64,000 nucleotides of DNA from Myxococcales bacterium (GTDB taxonomy: Bacteria; Myxococcota_A; Polyangia; Nannocystales; Nannocystaceae), in the NCBI GenBank assembly GCA_020633335.1, contig JACKDU010000003.1, positions 744,001-808,000 of the forward strand, read 5' to 3'. Below the pieces are notes generated by a model. The model ran no database searches and was not told the DNA's origin. It was given only the letters and a program-made list of their open reading frames with translations. This document shows, piece by piece, positions 50,604 to 61,276 of the stretch. Each line of letters begins with the position of its first letter. The first letter of the stretch is position 1. Position numbers and translations under genes: made by a program.

Positions 50604-51482
50604 TCACACTCCGCGGAGGTCGATGATATCGGCCGGCGGCGGCTCTGGGAGCACTTGATGGCGGAGCACCGGGAGGTCCGAGCGCACCTGGGCGAGGAGG
50701 GCAGGGTCGAGGCGTGCCTGGCGCACGGTGTCGGTCGGCGAGGCCTGCGCGATCACCGTGCCCCAGGGATCGACGATCATGCTGTGACCAAAGGAGTGGC
50801 GGCGCTCGTTGTGGCGGCCCCACACCGCCGGCGCGAGGACGTAGCTCTGGGTGTCGAGGGCCCGCGCGCGGACCAGGACCTCCCAGTGGTCGAGGCCGGT
50901 GTGCAGGGTGAAGGCCGCCGGGGCGACGATGATCTCGGCGCCGGCGAGGGCGAGCGCACGGTAGAGGGCGGGGAAGCGGAGGTCGTAGCAGATCGAGAGG
51001 CCGATCGCGCCGACCGGGGTCAGGGCGACCACCGGGCGCCGGCCGCCGGCGACCCGCGCCGACTCACGGAGGACGCTGCCATCGGCGAGGTCGGCGTCGA
51101 AGCGGTGGATCTTGCGGTAGGAGGCCCGGATCTCGCCGCCCTCGACGAGCGCGAGGGTGTTGTAGACGAGGCCCTGGGCGGCCGCCGGATCCTCCGGCGC
51201 CGGTCGCTCGGGGAGCCCGCCGAGGACGATCCAGGCGCCGGGGTGGCGGCGCGAGAGATCGAGGAGGGGCGCGACGATCGGCGAGGCGTCCGCCTCGGAG
51301 AGGGGCCTCGCCAGCTCACGTCCCAGGCCCTCGTCGCCGATCCCCCAAAAGTTCTCGGGGAGGGCGACGAGCGCGGCGCCGTCGGCGAGGGCCCGGGCGC
51401 TGAGGGCGGTGGCGACGGCGACGGTGGCGCGGACGTCGGGGGTCGCCCGGAGCTGGACGATCGCGGCCTGGATGTCGCGCAT
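50604..51482 (-). CDS. nitrilase-superfamily amidase
   Basis: A 292-residue C-N hydrolase. The Glu-Lys-Cys triad is visible in LVALPENFW, ASYRKIHRFDAD and GLSICYDLRFP. The HRFDAD and SICYDLRFPALYRALALAGAE signatures point to the Nit1/omega-amidase branch, most likely deaminated glutathione amidase, a metabolite repair enzyme. A -10-like TAGCAT ends eight bases before its ATG. Sigma and anti-sigma genes follow on the same strand. Confidence 0.88.
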   Translation of the reverse strand: MRDIQAAIVQLRATPDVRATVAVATALSARALADGAALVALPENFWGIGDEGLGRELARPLSEADASPIVAPLLDLSRRHPGAWIVLGGLPERPAPEDPAAAQGLVYNTLALVEGGEIRASYRKIHRFDADLADGSVLRESARVAGGRRPVVALTPVGAIGLSICYDLRFPALYRALALAGAEIIVAPAAFTLHTGLDHWEVLVRARALDTQSYVLAPAVWGRHNERRHSFGHSMIVDPWGTVIAQASPTDTVRQARLDPALLAQVRSDLPVLRHQVLPEPPPADIIDLRGV

Positions 51483-51490
51483 GGGCGGCG

Positions 51491-51496
51491 ATGCTA
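51491..51496 (-). promoter_or_regulatory. -10 element of the nitrilase gene
   Basis: TAGCAT on the minus strand, eight bases before the ATG at 51482; no clear -35. Predicted leaderless. Confidence 0.4.
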
Positions 51497-51702
51497 GCAG
51501 GTCGTTCGAGCCCGCGTGGGGCCAGGTTCCGGCCGTCGCCGCGAGCTCCGAGGGATGGGGGGAGTCGGTGGATCCGGGCCCCCACGGCGCGTCACGCTGA
51601 CCCCCATGGCGTGGCGCATGAAGCCCCAGCGGAGGCCGCCGCGTGAGCCGGCTCCGCCTCCGGGCCCCCCGCTCCGCCCCAGAAATCGGCGTGTACCGGG
51701 GG

Positions 51703-51729
51703 TTGCTCGGCTTCGGACCCTGTGATAAC
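51703..51729 (+). promoter_or_regulatory. promoter of the rimP-nusA-infB operon
   Basis: TTGCTC (51703-51708) and extended -10 TGTGATAAC (51721-51729), spacer 15. The predicted start near 51736 leaves a 67-base leader that holds a terminator-like hairpin. Confidence 0.45.
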
Positions 51730-51750
51730 TAGCTCCCCGCATTTTCGCCT

Positions 51751-51788
51751 CTCGCAAGCGAGCAGGGAAAGCCCGGCTCGCTTTTTTT
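51751..51788 (+). terminator. attenuator-like terminator with competing hairpin ahead of rimP
   Basis: GCGAGC (51758-51763), A, GGG, an AAAG loop, CCC, G, GCTCGC (51776-51781) form an intrinsic terminator hairpin followed by seven T (51782-51788). The left arm also pairs with CTCG just upstream (51751-51754 with 51759-51762, loop CAAG), giving a mutually exclusive antiterminator-like hairpin. Located 15 bases before the rimP ATG and downstream of the promoter. Confidence 0.75.
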
Positions 51789-51802
51789 GTCGGCTCACCT
51801 CC

Positions 51803-52381
51803 ATGAGCGCCGCCCCCACGACCAGCACCAGCCCCGAAGAGATCGCCGTCGGCGAGGGTCCGGCGCGTCAGGTCGAGGACGCGCTCGCCGAGACCGCGGC
51901 CCTCCTCGGCTACGAGATCCTGCTGGTCGAGTGGGCCGGCACGGGGCGCGGGCGGATCCTCCGGATCTACCTCGATCACCCGGACGGCGTGACCCTCGAC
52001 GACTGCACGCGGATGGGGCGGGTGCTCAGCGACGCGCTCGACGCGGCCGAGGCCGATCCGGCCCAGCCCGCCCTCGCGGCGCTCCTCGGCCAGCCCTACA
52101 ACCTCGAGGTCTCCTCGCCGGGGATCGATCGCCCGCTGGTCAAGCGCAGCCACTTCAGCCGCTTCGTCGGCCACCGCGCCGTGATCCGCACCGAGCGGCC
52201 GGTCATCGTCGGCGCCAACCAACGCACCTTCCACGGGACGATCGTCGCGGCCGACGAGGATCCCGCCCACCCGGACGACGACCGCCAGGGGATCGTCGTC
52301 CTCCGCGATCAGGACTCGGGCGACGAGCACCGCCTGCCGATCGCGGCGATCCGCCGGGCCAACCTTGTCTACGAGGGCTAA
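51803..52381 (+). CDS. rimP: ribosome maturation factor RimP
   Basis: Needed for 30S subunit assembly. The 192-residue product shows LLGYEILLVEWAG, LRIYLDHPDGVTLDDCTRMGRVLSDALD and the hallmark YNLEVSSPGIDRPLVKRSHFSRFVG. ATG 51803 has a weak Shine-Dalgarno (CACCTCC precedes it) but is fixed by homology. First gene of the nusA operon; nusA starts six bases after its stop. Confidence 0.95.
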   Translation: MSAAPTTSTSPEEIAVGEGPARQVEDALAETAALLGYEILLVEWAGTGRGRILRIYLDHPDGVTLDDCTRMGRVLSDALDAAEADPAQPALAALLGQPYNLEVSSPGIDRPLVKRSHFSRFVGHRAVIRTERPVIVGANQRTFHGTIVAADEDPAHPDDDRQGIVVLRDQDSGDEHRLPIAAIRRANLVYEG

Positions 52382-52387
52382 CTCGAA

Positions 52388-53779
52388 ATGGAAGACACGA
52401 TCAACCTCAGTGCCGTATTGGATCAGGTCTGCGCCGAGAAGAACATCTCGCGCGACGTGCTGATCGAGACCGTCGAGCAGGCGGTCGCGACCGCGGCGAA
52501 GAAGGTCTTCGAAGACCGGGAGATCGAGGCGACCTTCGATCCCGAGACCGGCCACGTGAACCTCTTTCAGGTGCTCTACGTGGTCGACAAGGTCCAGTCG
52601 AAGGGCCGCGAGATCGCCCAGGCGGCCGCCCAGCGCGCGGGGATCGAGGCCGAGCTCGGTGACGAGCTCCTCTTCCAGATCTTCTACCTCGACTCCGACA
52701 AGAAGCGGGCCGAGCAGCAGGCCAAGGACTACGCCGAGATCGACGCCCTCCAGCTCGGCCACCACAACTTCGGCCGGATCGCCGCGCAGACGGCGAAGCA
52801 GGTGATCATCCAGCGGGTCCGCGAGGCCGAGCGCGAGAACCTCTTCGATCGCTACAAGGACAAGAAGGGCGAGCTGATGACCGGCACGGTGCGCCGCTTC
52901 GAGCGCGGCAGCATCATCGTCGAGGTCGACGACGGCCGCGCCGAGGCCGTGCTCCCGCAGCGCGAGCAGGTCCCCCGCGAGTCGCTGCGGCCCGGCGACC
53001 GGATCGTCGCCTACGTCAAGGACGTCGACAAGTCGGCGCGCGGCCCCCAGATCATCCTCTCGCGGGCCCACCGCGGGCTCGTCGAGAAGCTCTTCGAGCA
53101 CGAGGTCCCGGAGATCTACGAGGGGATCGTCCGGATCGAGGCCTGCGCCCGCGAGCCCGGATCGCGGGCGAAGATCGCGGTCTCCTCCCGCGACCGCGAC
53201 GTCGACCCGGTCGGCGCCTGCGTCGGTATGCGCGGCAGCCGGGTCCAGGCGGTGGTCCAGGAGCTCCGCGGCGAGAAGATCGACATCGTCCCCTACAACG
53301 AGGACCCGGCCCGCTTCGTCTGCAACGCGATCCAGCCGGCGACGGTCTCGCGGGTGCTCATCGACGCCGAGCGCCACACGATGGAGCTCGTCGTCCCCGA
53401 CGACAAGCTCTCGCTGGCGATCGGCAAGCGCGGCCAGAACGTCCGCCTCGCCTCGCGCCTGACCGGCTGGCGGATCGACATCTACTCCGAGAGCAAGCTC
53501 CGCGAGATGGAGCAGCGGAGCATGGCCGAGATGGCGGCGATCCCCGGGGTGGGGGAGTCGCTGGCCTCGCTCCTCTTCCAGATGGGCTGGCGGACCCTCC
53601 GCGATCTGGCGATCGCGGACGCGGACGAGCTGGCCCAGGTCCCCGGGATCGGCAGCGTGGACCGGGCCGAGTCGATCATCGAGGTGGCGAACGACGCCGC
53701 CAGCGGTCGCCTCAAGCTCGACGTCCACTACCCCGAGCCCGAGGTCGAGGACGTGGCGGCGGAGGTGGCGAGCGAATGA
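52388..53779 (+). CDS. nusA: transcription termination/antitermination factor NusA
   Basis: Binds RNA polymerase and modulates pausing and termination. The 463-residue product has the N-terminal domain, the S1 domain (GELMTGTVRRFERGSIIVEVDDGRAEAVLP), two KH domains (KIAVSSRDRDVDPVGACVGMRGSRVQAVVQELRGEKIDIVPY and DDKLSLAIGKRGQNVRLASRLTGW) and a C-terminal helix-hairpin-helix stretch (IPGVGESLASLL, VPGIGSVDRAE). It ends in an ATGA overlap with ylxR. It is a natural candidate to act on the terminator in its own leader. Confidence 0.97.
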   Translation: MEDTINLSAVLDQVCAEKNISRDVLIETVEQAVATAAKKVFEDREIEATFDPETGHVNLFQVLYVVDKVQSKGREIAQAAAQRAGIEAELGDELLFQIFYLDSDKKRAEQQAKDYAEIDALQLGHHNFGRIAAQTAKQVIIQRVREAERENLFDRYKDKKGELMTGTVRRFERGSIIVEVDDGRAEAVLPQREQVPRESLRPGDRIVAYVKDVDKSARGPQIILSRAHRGLVEKLFEHEVPEIYEGIVRIEACAREPGSRAKIAVSSRDRDVDPVGACVGMRGSRVQAVVQELRGEKIDIVPYNEDPARFVCNAIQPATVSRVLIDAERHTMELVVPDDKLSLAIGKRGQNVRLASRLTGWRIDIYSESKLREMEQRSMAEMAAIPGVGESLASLLFQMGWRTLRDLAIADADELAQVPGIGSVDRAESIIEVANDAASGRLKLDVHYPEPEVEDVAAEVASE

Positions 53780-54162
53780 GCACGCCGATCCGCACCTGCG
53801 TCGGCTGTCGTCAGCGACGCGAGCAAGCATCCCTCCTGCGGATGCGTCGGCTCGGTCATGGCGTGGTGGTCCCGGCGGAGCGCCGGGGCACTGGCGGTGG
53901 AGCGCACGGTCGCTCCGCCTATCTCTGCCCGGAGCGCGCTTGTCTCGAGCGCGCGATCAAGCGTGGCGGCCTCAGCCGGGCGTTCGCCCGCGAGGGCCGG
54001 GTGAGCGTCGATGGCCCAACTCTCTGGGCGGCGCTGCATGAGTCCATCCGCCGGCGAACCCGGCACTACGAGCGCTCGGCCGTCGCCCCCGACCTTGTGT
54101 CGGGCTACTGCCAACTCCTTGCGATCGAGACAGCGATGCTGGCCTCGGGGAGGGAGGCCTGA
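53776..54162 (+). CDS. ylxR: YlxR family (DUF448) nucleic-acid-binding protein
   Basis: A 128-residue protein with the YlxR core RTCVGCRQRREQASLLRM and GRSAYLCPERACLERAIKRGGLSRAF, about 75 residues. A further 45 C-terminal residues are extra. YlxR is usually encoded between nusA and infB, as here. Its start overlaps the nusA stop by four bases. Confidence 0.9.
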   Translation: MSTPIRTCVGCRQRREQASLLRMRRLGHGVVVPAERRGTGGGAHGRSAYLCPERACLERAIKRGGLSRAFAREGRVSVDGPTLWAALHESIRRRTRHYERSAVAPDLVSGYCQLLAIETAMLASGREA

Positions 54163-54166
54163 TCCC

Positions 54167-57154
54167 ATGGCGAAGATCCGCGTCTATGAGCTTGCCAAAG
54201 AGCTGGGCAAGGACACCAAAGAGATGGTCAAGATCATCCGGGGCTTCGGCCTCGTGATCAAGGGCTACATGAGCACGTTGACCGAGGAGGAGGCCGACCA
54301 GGTGCGGCGCAAGATCGGCGGTGGAGCGGTCGCACCTGCGCCCTCACCCAGCCCGTCGAGCACCGCTCCGTCGGGCGGTGCGGGTCACTCCGGCCATGCT
54401 GGCAGTTCCGGTGGTTCCGGCGGCTCCGGCGGGTCGAGTGGCTCCGGTGGTTCCGGCGGGGAGGGGCGCGGCAAGCGTCCAGCGACCGTGATCCGTCGCA
54501 AGGGCAATCGCCCGCGGCCCTCGGTGCGCGAGGCCGAGGCCGAGGCGCAGGCGCGCGAGGCCGAGGAGGCGCAGGCACGTGAGGTGCAGGCGGCGCGCGA
54601 CGCCCAGGCGGCGCGCGAGTCCCAGCCGCGTCCGGTGATCCGGCGGCCGGTGATCGTCCAGCGGGCGGAGGAGCCGCGGCCCAGCGCCCCGGCGATCCGC
54701 CGGAGCTCCGAGTCCGGTCCGAGCGGCGAGCCGGCCCGTGGAGAGGCGCCGGTGGTCCGTTCGCGGCCCGAGTCCAGCGCTCCCGCGGCCTCGGCGCGTG
54801 CACACCAGCAGCAGCAGCAGGAAGAGGCCGAGTCCGTGCCCAAGGTGGTCCCGGCGGTCGGCACCCGCATCCAGCTGCCGGCGGGCACCCGTCGACTCCC
54901 CGGCGGCATGGCCGAGCGGATGTCGAAGCCCGGCGATCGACCGGAGCGTGAGGCGCCCCGCGAGCGCGAGCGCGAGCCCGTCCGTGAGGCACCGGTCGCG
55001 CGTGAGCCGGTTCGGGCGCGTCCGCAGCCCCAGGCGGCGCCGGTCGAGGTGCGTGAGCGTCGGCCTTCGGCTCCCTCGCCGGCCGCCGCGCCCGTGCAGG
55101 CGGCCGCGGCCGCCGAGAGCGAGGACAAGGACGACTCGCGTCGCGTGGTCCGCAACGACGCGGGGGTGATCGTCGCCGCCGCGCCGCAGCGCTCGGAGCC
55201 GAAGATCGTCGGCTTCATCCAGCTCGCCGAGCGGCGTCGTCCGCAGCAGGTGATCATCACCGACGCGAGCGAGGAGAGCCGGGGCGGCCGCGCCAGCCAG
55301 CGCAAGCAGCGTGAGGAGCGCGCGCAGGCCCAGGGCCGCCGCCGCAAGATGACCGTCCGCGGGGGTCCCCGCGGTCGGATCCCGGGTCCGCGGGTCTCGA
55401 CTCAGGAGATGAGCGAGGCCAAGAAGCGGATCCGCGTCGACGAGGTGATCCAGCTCAGCGACCTCGCCCACCAGATGGGCAAGAAGGCGAGCGCGGTCCT
55501 CCGTGTCCTCTGGGGCATGGGCCTCCGCGGCCTGACGATCAACTCGTCGATCGACGCGGAGACCGCCGAGGTCGTCGCCAGCGAGTTCGGCTACACGGTC
55601 GAGAACGTCTCCTTCCAGGAGGACGACTTCTTCGCCGACGTCGACGCTGGCGATCTCGAGCCGCGGGCGCCCGTGGTCACCATCATGGGCCACGTCGACC
55701 ACGGCAAGACCTCGCTCCTCGACCGGATCCGGACCTCCCGTCTGGTGGAGGGCGAGTCCGGCGGGATCACCCAGCACATCGGCGCCTACAAGGTGTCGAC
55801 CCCGAAGGGCGACGTCGTCTTCCTCGACACCCCGGGTCACGAGGCGTTCTCGGCGATGCGCTCGCGCGGCGCCCAGATCACCGACGTCGTCGTCCTGGTG
55901 GTCGCCGCCGACGACGGCGTGATGCCGACCACGGTCGAGGCGATCAAGCACGCCGAGGAGGCTGGTACGCCGATCCTCGTGGCGATCAACAAGATCGACA
56001 AGCCGGGCGCCAACCCCGGCCGCGTCAAGCAGGCCCTCATGGAGTATGGCCTCGTCGGCGAGGAGTTCGGCGGCGAGACGATCATCTGCGAGGTGTCGGC
56101 GAAGACCGGCGTCGGTATCGACAAGCTCCTCGAGATGCTCGCCCTCCAGGCCGATCTCCTCGAGCTCGTCGCCAACCACGACGGCCGCGCTCAGGGCGTC
56201 GTCCTCGAGGCCCGCGTCGACAAGGGCCGCGGCCCGATCGCCACCCTCCTGATCGACGCCGGCACGCTGGCCAAGGGCGACATGCTGGTGGCCAACGAGT
56301 TCAGCGGCAAGGTCCGCGCGATCTTCGACGACGTCGGGCGCCAGCTCGACGAGGTCGGCCCGAGCACGCCGATCGAGGTCCTCGGCCTCGACGGCGCCCC
56401 TCAGGCCGGTGACCGCTTCGTCGTCGTCGAGAACGAGAAGGCCGCCCGCCAGCTCGTCAACCACCGCCGCGAGCTCCGGCGCCGCAAGGAGAGCGTCCGC
56501 AGCGGGCCGTCGATCCAGGATCTGATCGCCCGCAAGAAGACGCCGACCCTCAAGGTCGTCCTCCGGGCCGACGTCCAGGGCTCGGCCGAGGCGCTCAAGC
56601 AGGCGCTCCTCGATCTCTCGACCGAGAAGGTGAAGGTCGACGTGATCTTCTCCGGCGTCGGCGCGATCACCCAGACCGACGTCAAGATGGCGTCGGCCGG
56701 CGAGGCCGTGATCATCGGCTTCGCGACCAAGCCGGTCGGCAAGGCCGGTCAGGCGGCCGAGGCCGAGAGCGTGCCGATCTACACCTTCGACGTGATCTAC
56801 GACGCGCTCGACAAGGTGCGGGAGCTGATGATCGGCCAGCTCGAGCCGGAGTACCGCGAGCGCGAGCTCGGCGAGGCCGAGGTCCGGGCGCTCTTCCCGA
56901 TCCCGCGCCTCGGCGTCGTCGCCGGCTGCCGCGTGATCAAGGGCGTGGTCCAGCGCAACGGCGGGATCCGGGTGGTCCGCAAGGGCGTGGTCATCCACAA
57001 GGGATCGGTCGCGTCGCTGCGGATCTTCAAGGAGGACGTCAAGGAGGTCCGCGAGGGCTTCGAGTGCGGCATCGTCGTCGACGGCTTCCCCGAGGTCGAA
57101 CCCGGCGACATCCTCCAGTCCTTCGAGATCGAGACGATCGCGCCGACCCTGTGA
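54167..57154 (+). CDS. infB: translation initiation factor IF-2
   Basis: GTPase that places initiator tRNA on the ribosome. The 995-residue protein has an IF2N module (KIRVYELAKELGKDTKEMVKII), a Gly/Ser-rich and then Arg/Glu/Pro-rich disordered region to about residue 400, a second IF2N module, and the GTPase core: G1 GHVDHGKTS near residue 508, DTPGHEAF and NKIDKPG. C-terminal domains read VLRADVQGSAEALKQAL and ECGIVVDGFPEVEPGDILQSFEIE. A GGGAGG site precedes ATG 54167. Long N-termini are usual in myxobacterial IF2. Confidence 0.97.
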   Translation: MAKIRVYELAKELGKDTKEMVKIIRGFGLVIKGYMSTLTEEEADQVRRKIGGGAVAPAPSPSPSSTAPSGGAGHSGHAGSSGGSGGSGGSSGSGGSGGEGRGKRPATVIRRKGNRPRPSVREAEAEAQAREAEEAQAREVQAARDAQAARESQPRPVIRRPVIVQRAEEPRPSAPAIRRSSESGPSGEPARGEAPVVRSRPESSAPAASARAHQQQQQEEAESVPKVVPAVGTRIQLPAGTRRLPGGMAERMSKPGDRPEREAPREREREPVREAPVAREPVRARPQPQAAPVEVRERRPSAPSPAAAPVQAAAAAESEDKDDSRRVVRNDAGVIVAAAPQRSEPKIVGFIQLAERRRPQQVIITDASEESRGGRASQRKQREERAQAQGRRRKMTVRGGPRGRIPGPRVSTQEMSEAKKRIRVDEVIQLSDLAHQMGKKASAVLRVLWGMGLRGLTINSSIDAETAEVVASEFGYTVENVSFQEDDFFADVDAGDLEPRAPVVTIMGHVDHGKTSLLDRIRTSRLVEGESGGITQHIGAYKVSTPKGDVVFLDTPGHEAFSAMRSRGAQITDVVVLVVAADDGVMPTTVEAIKHAEEAGTPILVAINKIDKPGANPGRVKQALMEYGLVGEEFGGETIICEVSAKTGVGIDKLLEMLALQADLLELVANHDGRAQGVVLEARVDKGRGPIATLLIDAGTLAKGDMLVANEFSGKVRAIFDDVGRQLDEVGPSTPIEVLGLDGAPQAGDRFVVVENEKAARQLVNHRRELRRRKESVRSGPSIQDLIARKKTPTLKVVLRADVQGSAEALKQALLDLSTEKVKVDVIFSGVGAITQTDVKMASAGEAVIIGFATKPVGKAGQAAEAESVPIYTFDVIYDALDKVRELMIGQLEPEYRERELGEAEVRALFPIPRLGVVAGCRVIKGVVQRNGGIRVVRKGVVIHKGSVASLRIFKEDVKEVREGFECGIVVDGFPEVEPGDILQSFEIETIAPTL
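54400..54465. repeat. Gly/Ser-encoding imperfect tandem repeat in infB
   Basis: Repeated GGTTCCGGCGG-type units encode a GSGGSGGS-like linker between the first IF2N module and the basic region. Copy-number change here would keep the frame. Confidence 0.7.
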
Positions 57155-57591
57155 GCACGCGCCTCCAACGGATCGAAGAGACCCTGCGCCGGGCGATCGC
57201 CGATGTCCTCCTCTTCGGGGGGCTCCGGGATCCCCGGCTGCAGGGCGTGAACCTCGGCGTCACCGGCGTCAAGGTCACCCCCGACCTCCAGCAGGCGCGG
57301 GTCTTTGTCGACATCATGGGGGAGGGCGCGCTCTCCGACGGGATCTTGGCGGCCCTGCGGGCGGCGACCCCGGTGATCCGGGCCGAGCTCGCCCACCGCG
57401 TCCACCTCCGGCGCCTGCCGACGCTCCGCTTTGAGCGCGACGAGGCGATCGCCCGCGGTCTGCGGATCGAGGAGGTGATCGCCGAGATCCACGCGACCGA
57501 CGCGGCCCATGCTGCGGACGCCGCCGACGCCGAGGGCGAGGAGGCGCAATCAGCGCCTGCCGCCGAGGCCCACGCGACCGACGAGGACTAG
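57151..57591 (+). CDS. rbfA: ribosome-binding factor A
   Basis: Helps 16S rRNA 5' end maturation. The 146-residue product shows TRLQRIEETLRRAIADVLLFG, LQGVNLGVTGVKVTPDLQQARVFVDIMG and LRRLPTLRFERDEAIARGLRIEEVI. The last 30 residues are an Ala/Asp/Glu-rich tail (ATDAAHAADAADAEGEE). GTG 57151 overlaps the infB stop (GTGA). Confidence 0.94.
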   Translation: MSTRLQRIEETLRRAIADVLLFGGLRDPRLQGVNLGVTGVKVTPDLQQARVFVDIMGEGALSDGILAALRAATPVIRAELAHRVHLRRLPTLRFERDEAIARGLRIEEVIAEIHATDAAHAADAADAEGEEAQSAPAAEAHATDED

Positions 57592-57592
57592 G

Positions 57593-58618
57593 GTGGGCGA
57601 GCCGCGCGAGGGTGGGGGGCTCCACGGAGTCCTCCTGGTCGACAAGCCCGAGGGGCCGACCTCCCATGACGTCGTCGGCTGGGTCCGCCGCCTCGTGCGG
57701 AGCCGTCGGGTCGGCCACTGCGGGACCCTCGACCCCGCGGCCTCGGGCCTCCTGGTGGTCACGGTCGGCCTCGCCACCCGGATCGTCCCCTTCCTCACCG
57801 AGGTCGACAAGGCCTACCGGGCCGAGGTCGTCCTCGGTCGCCGGACCGCGAGCGGCGACCGCGACGGTGAGATCCTCGCCGACGTCCCGGTCGATCCGGC
57901 GATCGCCCCCCAGGCGATCGCCGCCGCCGAGGGGCTGGTCGGCGATCACTCGCTCCCGCCGCCGGCCTACTCGGCGGTGCGGATCGACGGCGAGCGAGCC
58001 TACGCGCGGGTTCGCCGCGGCGAGCAGGTCGAGCTCCCGCCGCGGCTGATGCGGGTGCTGGCGGTCGACGAGGTCAGCGCCGCCGTCCGCGAGCCGGACA
58101 AGGTGGTCGTCACGCTGACGCTGCGGGTGAGCAAGGGCACGTACATCCGCTCGCTGGCCGAGCTCCTCGGCGCCCGTCTCGGGCTCCCGGCCTACCTCGG
58201 CGGGCTCCGGCGGATCGCCGCCGGCGATCTCCGGGTCGACGCCCCCGGCGTGCTCCGGCCCCGGGCCCACCACGATCCCACCTCCGGCCGCTGGCGCTTC
58301 TCCCTGGCCGACGCCTCGGAGCCGGAGGCGCTGCCCGAGGGCGCGCTGCGGCCGATCGACGAGGTCCTCGGCCTGCCCTCGCAGGCCCTCGATCTCGGCT
58401 CCCCGGCGCTGGTCCGCCTCGGCCAGGGGCAGGCGCTGACCGCCGCCGAGCTGGGCTTCGCCGATCCCAGCCCGGGGGACCTCGTGAGCCTGGTCGCGCG
58501 CGGCGCCCAGGGCTCCCTCGACACGGTCATCATCGGCCGGGTCGAGGGTCGCGGCGGCGACCTCGTCGTCCGCCCGCAGCGGGTCCTCCGCCTCGACAAT
58601 TCACCGCGAGACGCTTGA
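57593..58618 (+). CDS. truB: tRNA pseudouridine55 synthase
   Basis: Makes pseudouridine 55 in the T loop of tRNAs. The 341-residue product has GVLLVDKPEGPTSHDVV and the catalytic Asp47 in GHCGTLDPAASGLLVV, then PPPAYSAVRIDGERAYARVRRGEQVELPPR and SKGTYIRSLAELLG. GTG 57593 begins one base after the rbfA stop. An extra C-terminal domain of about 70 residues is PUA-like. Confidence 0.95.
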   Translation: MGEPREGGGLHGVLLVDKPEGPTSHDVVGWVRRLVRSRRVGHCGTLDPAASGLLVVTVGLATRIVPFLTEVDKAYRAEVVLGRRTASGDRDGEILADVPVDPAIAPQAIAAAEGLVGDHSLPPPAYSAVRIDGERAYARVRRGEQVELPPRLMRVLAVDEVSAAVREPDKVVVTLTLRVSKGTYIRSLAELLGARLGLPAYLGGLRRIAAGDLRVDAPGVLRPRAHHDPTSGRWRFSLADASEPEALPEGALRPIDEVLGLPSQALDLGSPALVRLGQGQALTAAELGFADPSPGDLVSLVARGAQGSLDTVIIGRVEGRGGDLVVRPQRVLRLDNSPRDA

Positions 58619-58680
58619 CAAGAACGCGCAGGGCCCCGATTCTCCGGGCCTCAAAGACTCAAAGAAAACGCACCCTTCGC

Positions 58681-58694
58681 GGGGCCAGAGCCCC
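58681..58694 (+). promoter_or_regulatory. candidate S15 leader hairpin
   Basis: GGGGC (58681-58685), CAGA loop, GCCCC (58690-58694), 17 bases before the rpsO ATG, preceded by an A-rich single-stranded stretch. rpsO leaders often fold to bind S15 for autoregulation. Match to a known class not established. Confidence 0.35.
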
Positions 58695-58711
58695 GACAGG
58701 TTCAAGAAGAC

Positions 58712-58981
58712 ATGCCGCTCTCCACTGATCGCAAGGCCGAGATCATCGCCAAGTTCAAGACCCACGAGAACGACACCGCCTCCCCGGAGGTCCAGGTGGC
58801 GCTCCTCACCGCCAGGATCAACTACCTGACGGATCACTTCCGCAGCGCGGCCAAGGATCACCACTCGCGCCGCGGCCTGCTCAAGCTCGTCGGCCAGCGT
58901 CGTCGTCTCCTCGACTACCTCCGCGGCCGCGACGTCGAGCGCTACCGCAGCCTCATCGGCGCGCTGAACATCCGCAAGTAG
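58712..58981 (+). CDS. rpsO: 30S ribosomal protein S15
   Basis: An 89-residue ribosomal protein of standard length, with FKTHENDTASPEVQVALLTARINYLTDHF and DHHSRRGLLKLVGQRRRLLDYLR. The truB-rpsO-pnp order is conserved widely. A 28-bp perfect palindrome follows six bases after the stop. Confidence 0.97.
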   Translation: MPLSTDRKAEIIAKFKTHENDTASPEVQVALLTARINYLTDHFRSAAKDHHSRRGLLKLVGQRRRLLDYLRGRDVERYRSLIGALNIRK

Positions 58982-58986
58982 CGAAG

Positions 58987-59020
58987 GAGAGGGCACCCCC
59001 GGGGGTGCCCTCTCTGCTTT
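58987..59020 (+). terminator. 28-bp palindrome plus T-rich tail between rpsO and pnp
   Basis: Positions 58987-59014 are a perfect palindrome with no unpaired centre, then TGCTTTCTT. It can act as a terminator for rpsO and as a processing hairpin ahead of pnp. Confidence 0.7.
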
Positions 59021-59033
59021 CTTGCGTCGATGC

Positions 59034-59047
59034 GTCGACGCGTCGAC
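59034..59047. other. 14-bp palindrome in the pnp leader
   Basis: GTCGACGCGTCGAC is a perfect palindrome inside a run of GCGTCGA repeats (59024-59046), 117 bases before pnp. Could be an RNase III-type structure in pnp autoregulation; speculative. Confidence 0.3.
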
Positions 59048-59163
59048 CGCTCGCACGGACGTCCGCGCGCGACCCGAAGTGGCCGCGGAGCAGGATCGCG
59101 ATGGTGCGTCATGCGAGCCGAAGAACCCCCATCGAGCTCCGCTCCGCGGCAGAAAGTCCGCAC

Positions 59164-61275
<2,112 letters not shown>

Positions 61276-61276
61276 G

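Larger units (their letters stand above)
51483..51802. other. 320-bp divergent intergenic region
   Basis: Holds the nitrilase promoter (TAGCAT, 51496-51491), about 200 GC-rich bases where I see no convincing feature, then the promoter and structured leader of the rimP-nusA operon. Confidence 0.7.

Noticed and set aside
58619..58711. tRNA or small RNA gene between truB and rpsO
   Set aside because: No cloverleaf or TTCRA-type arm; only short hairpins suited to a leader.
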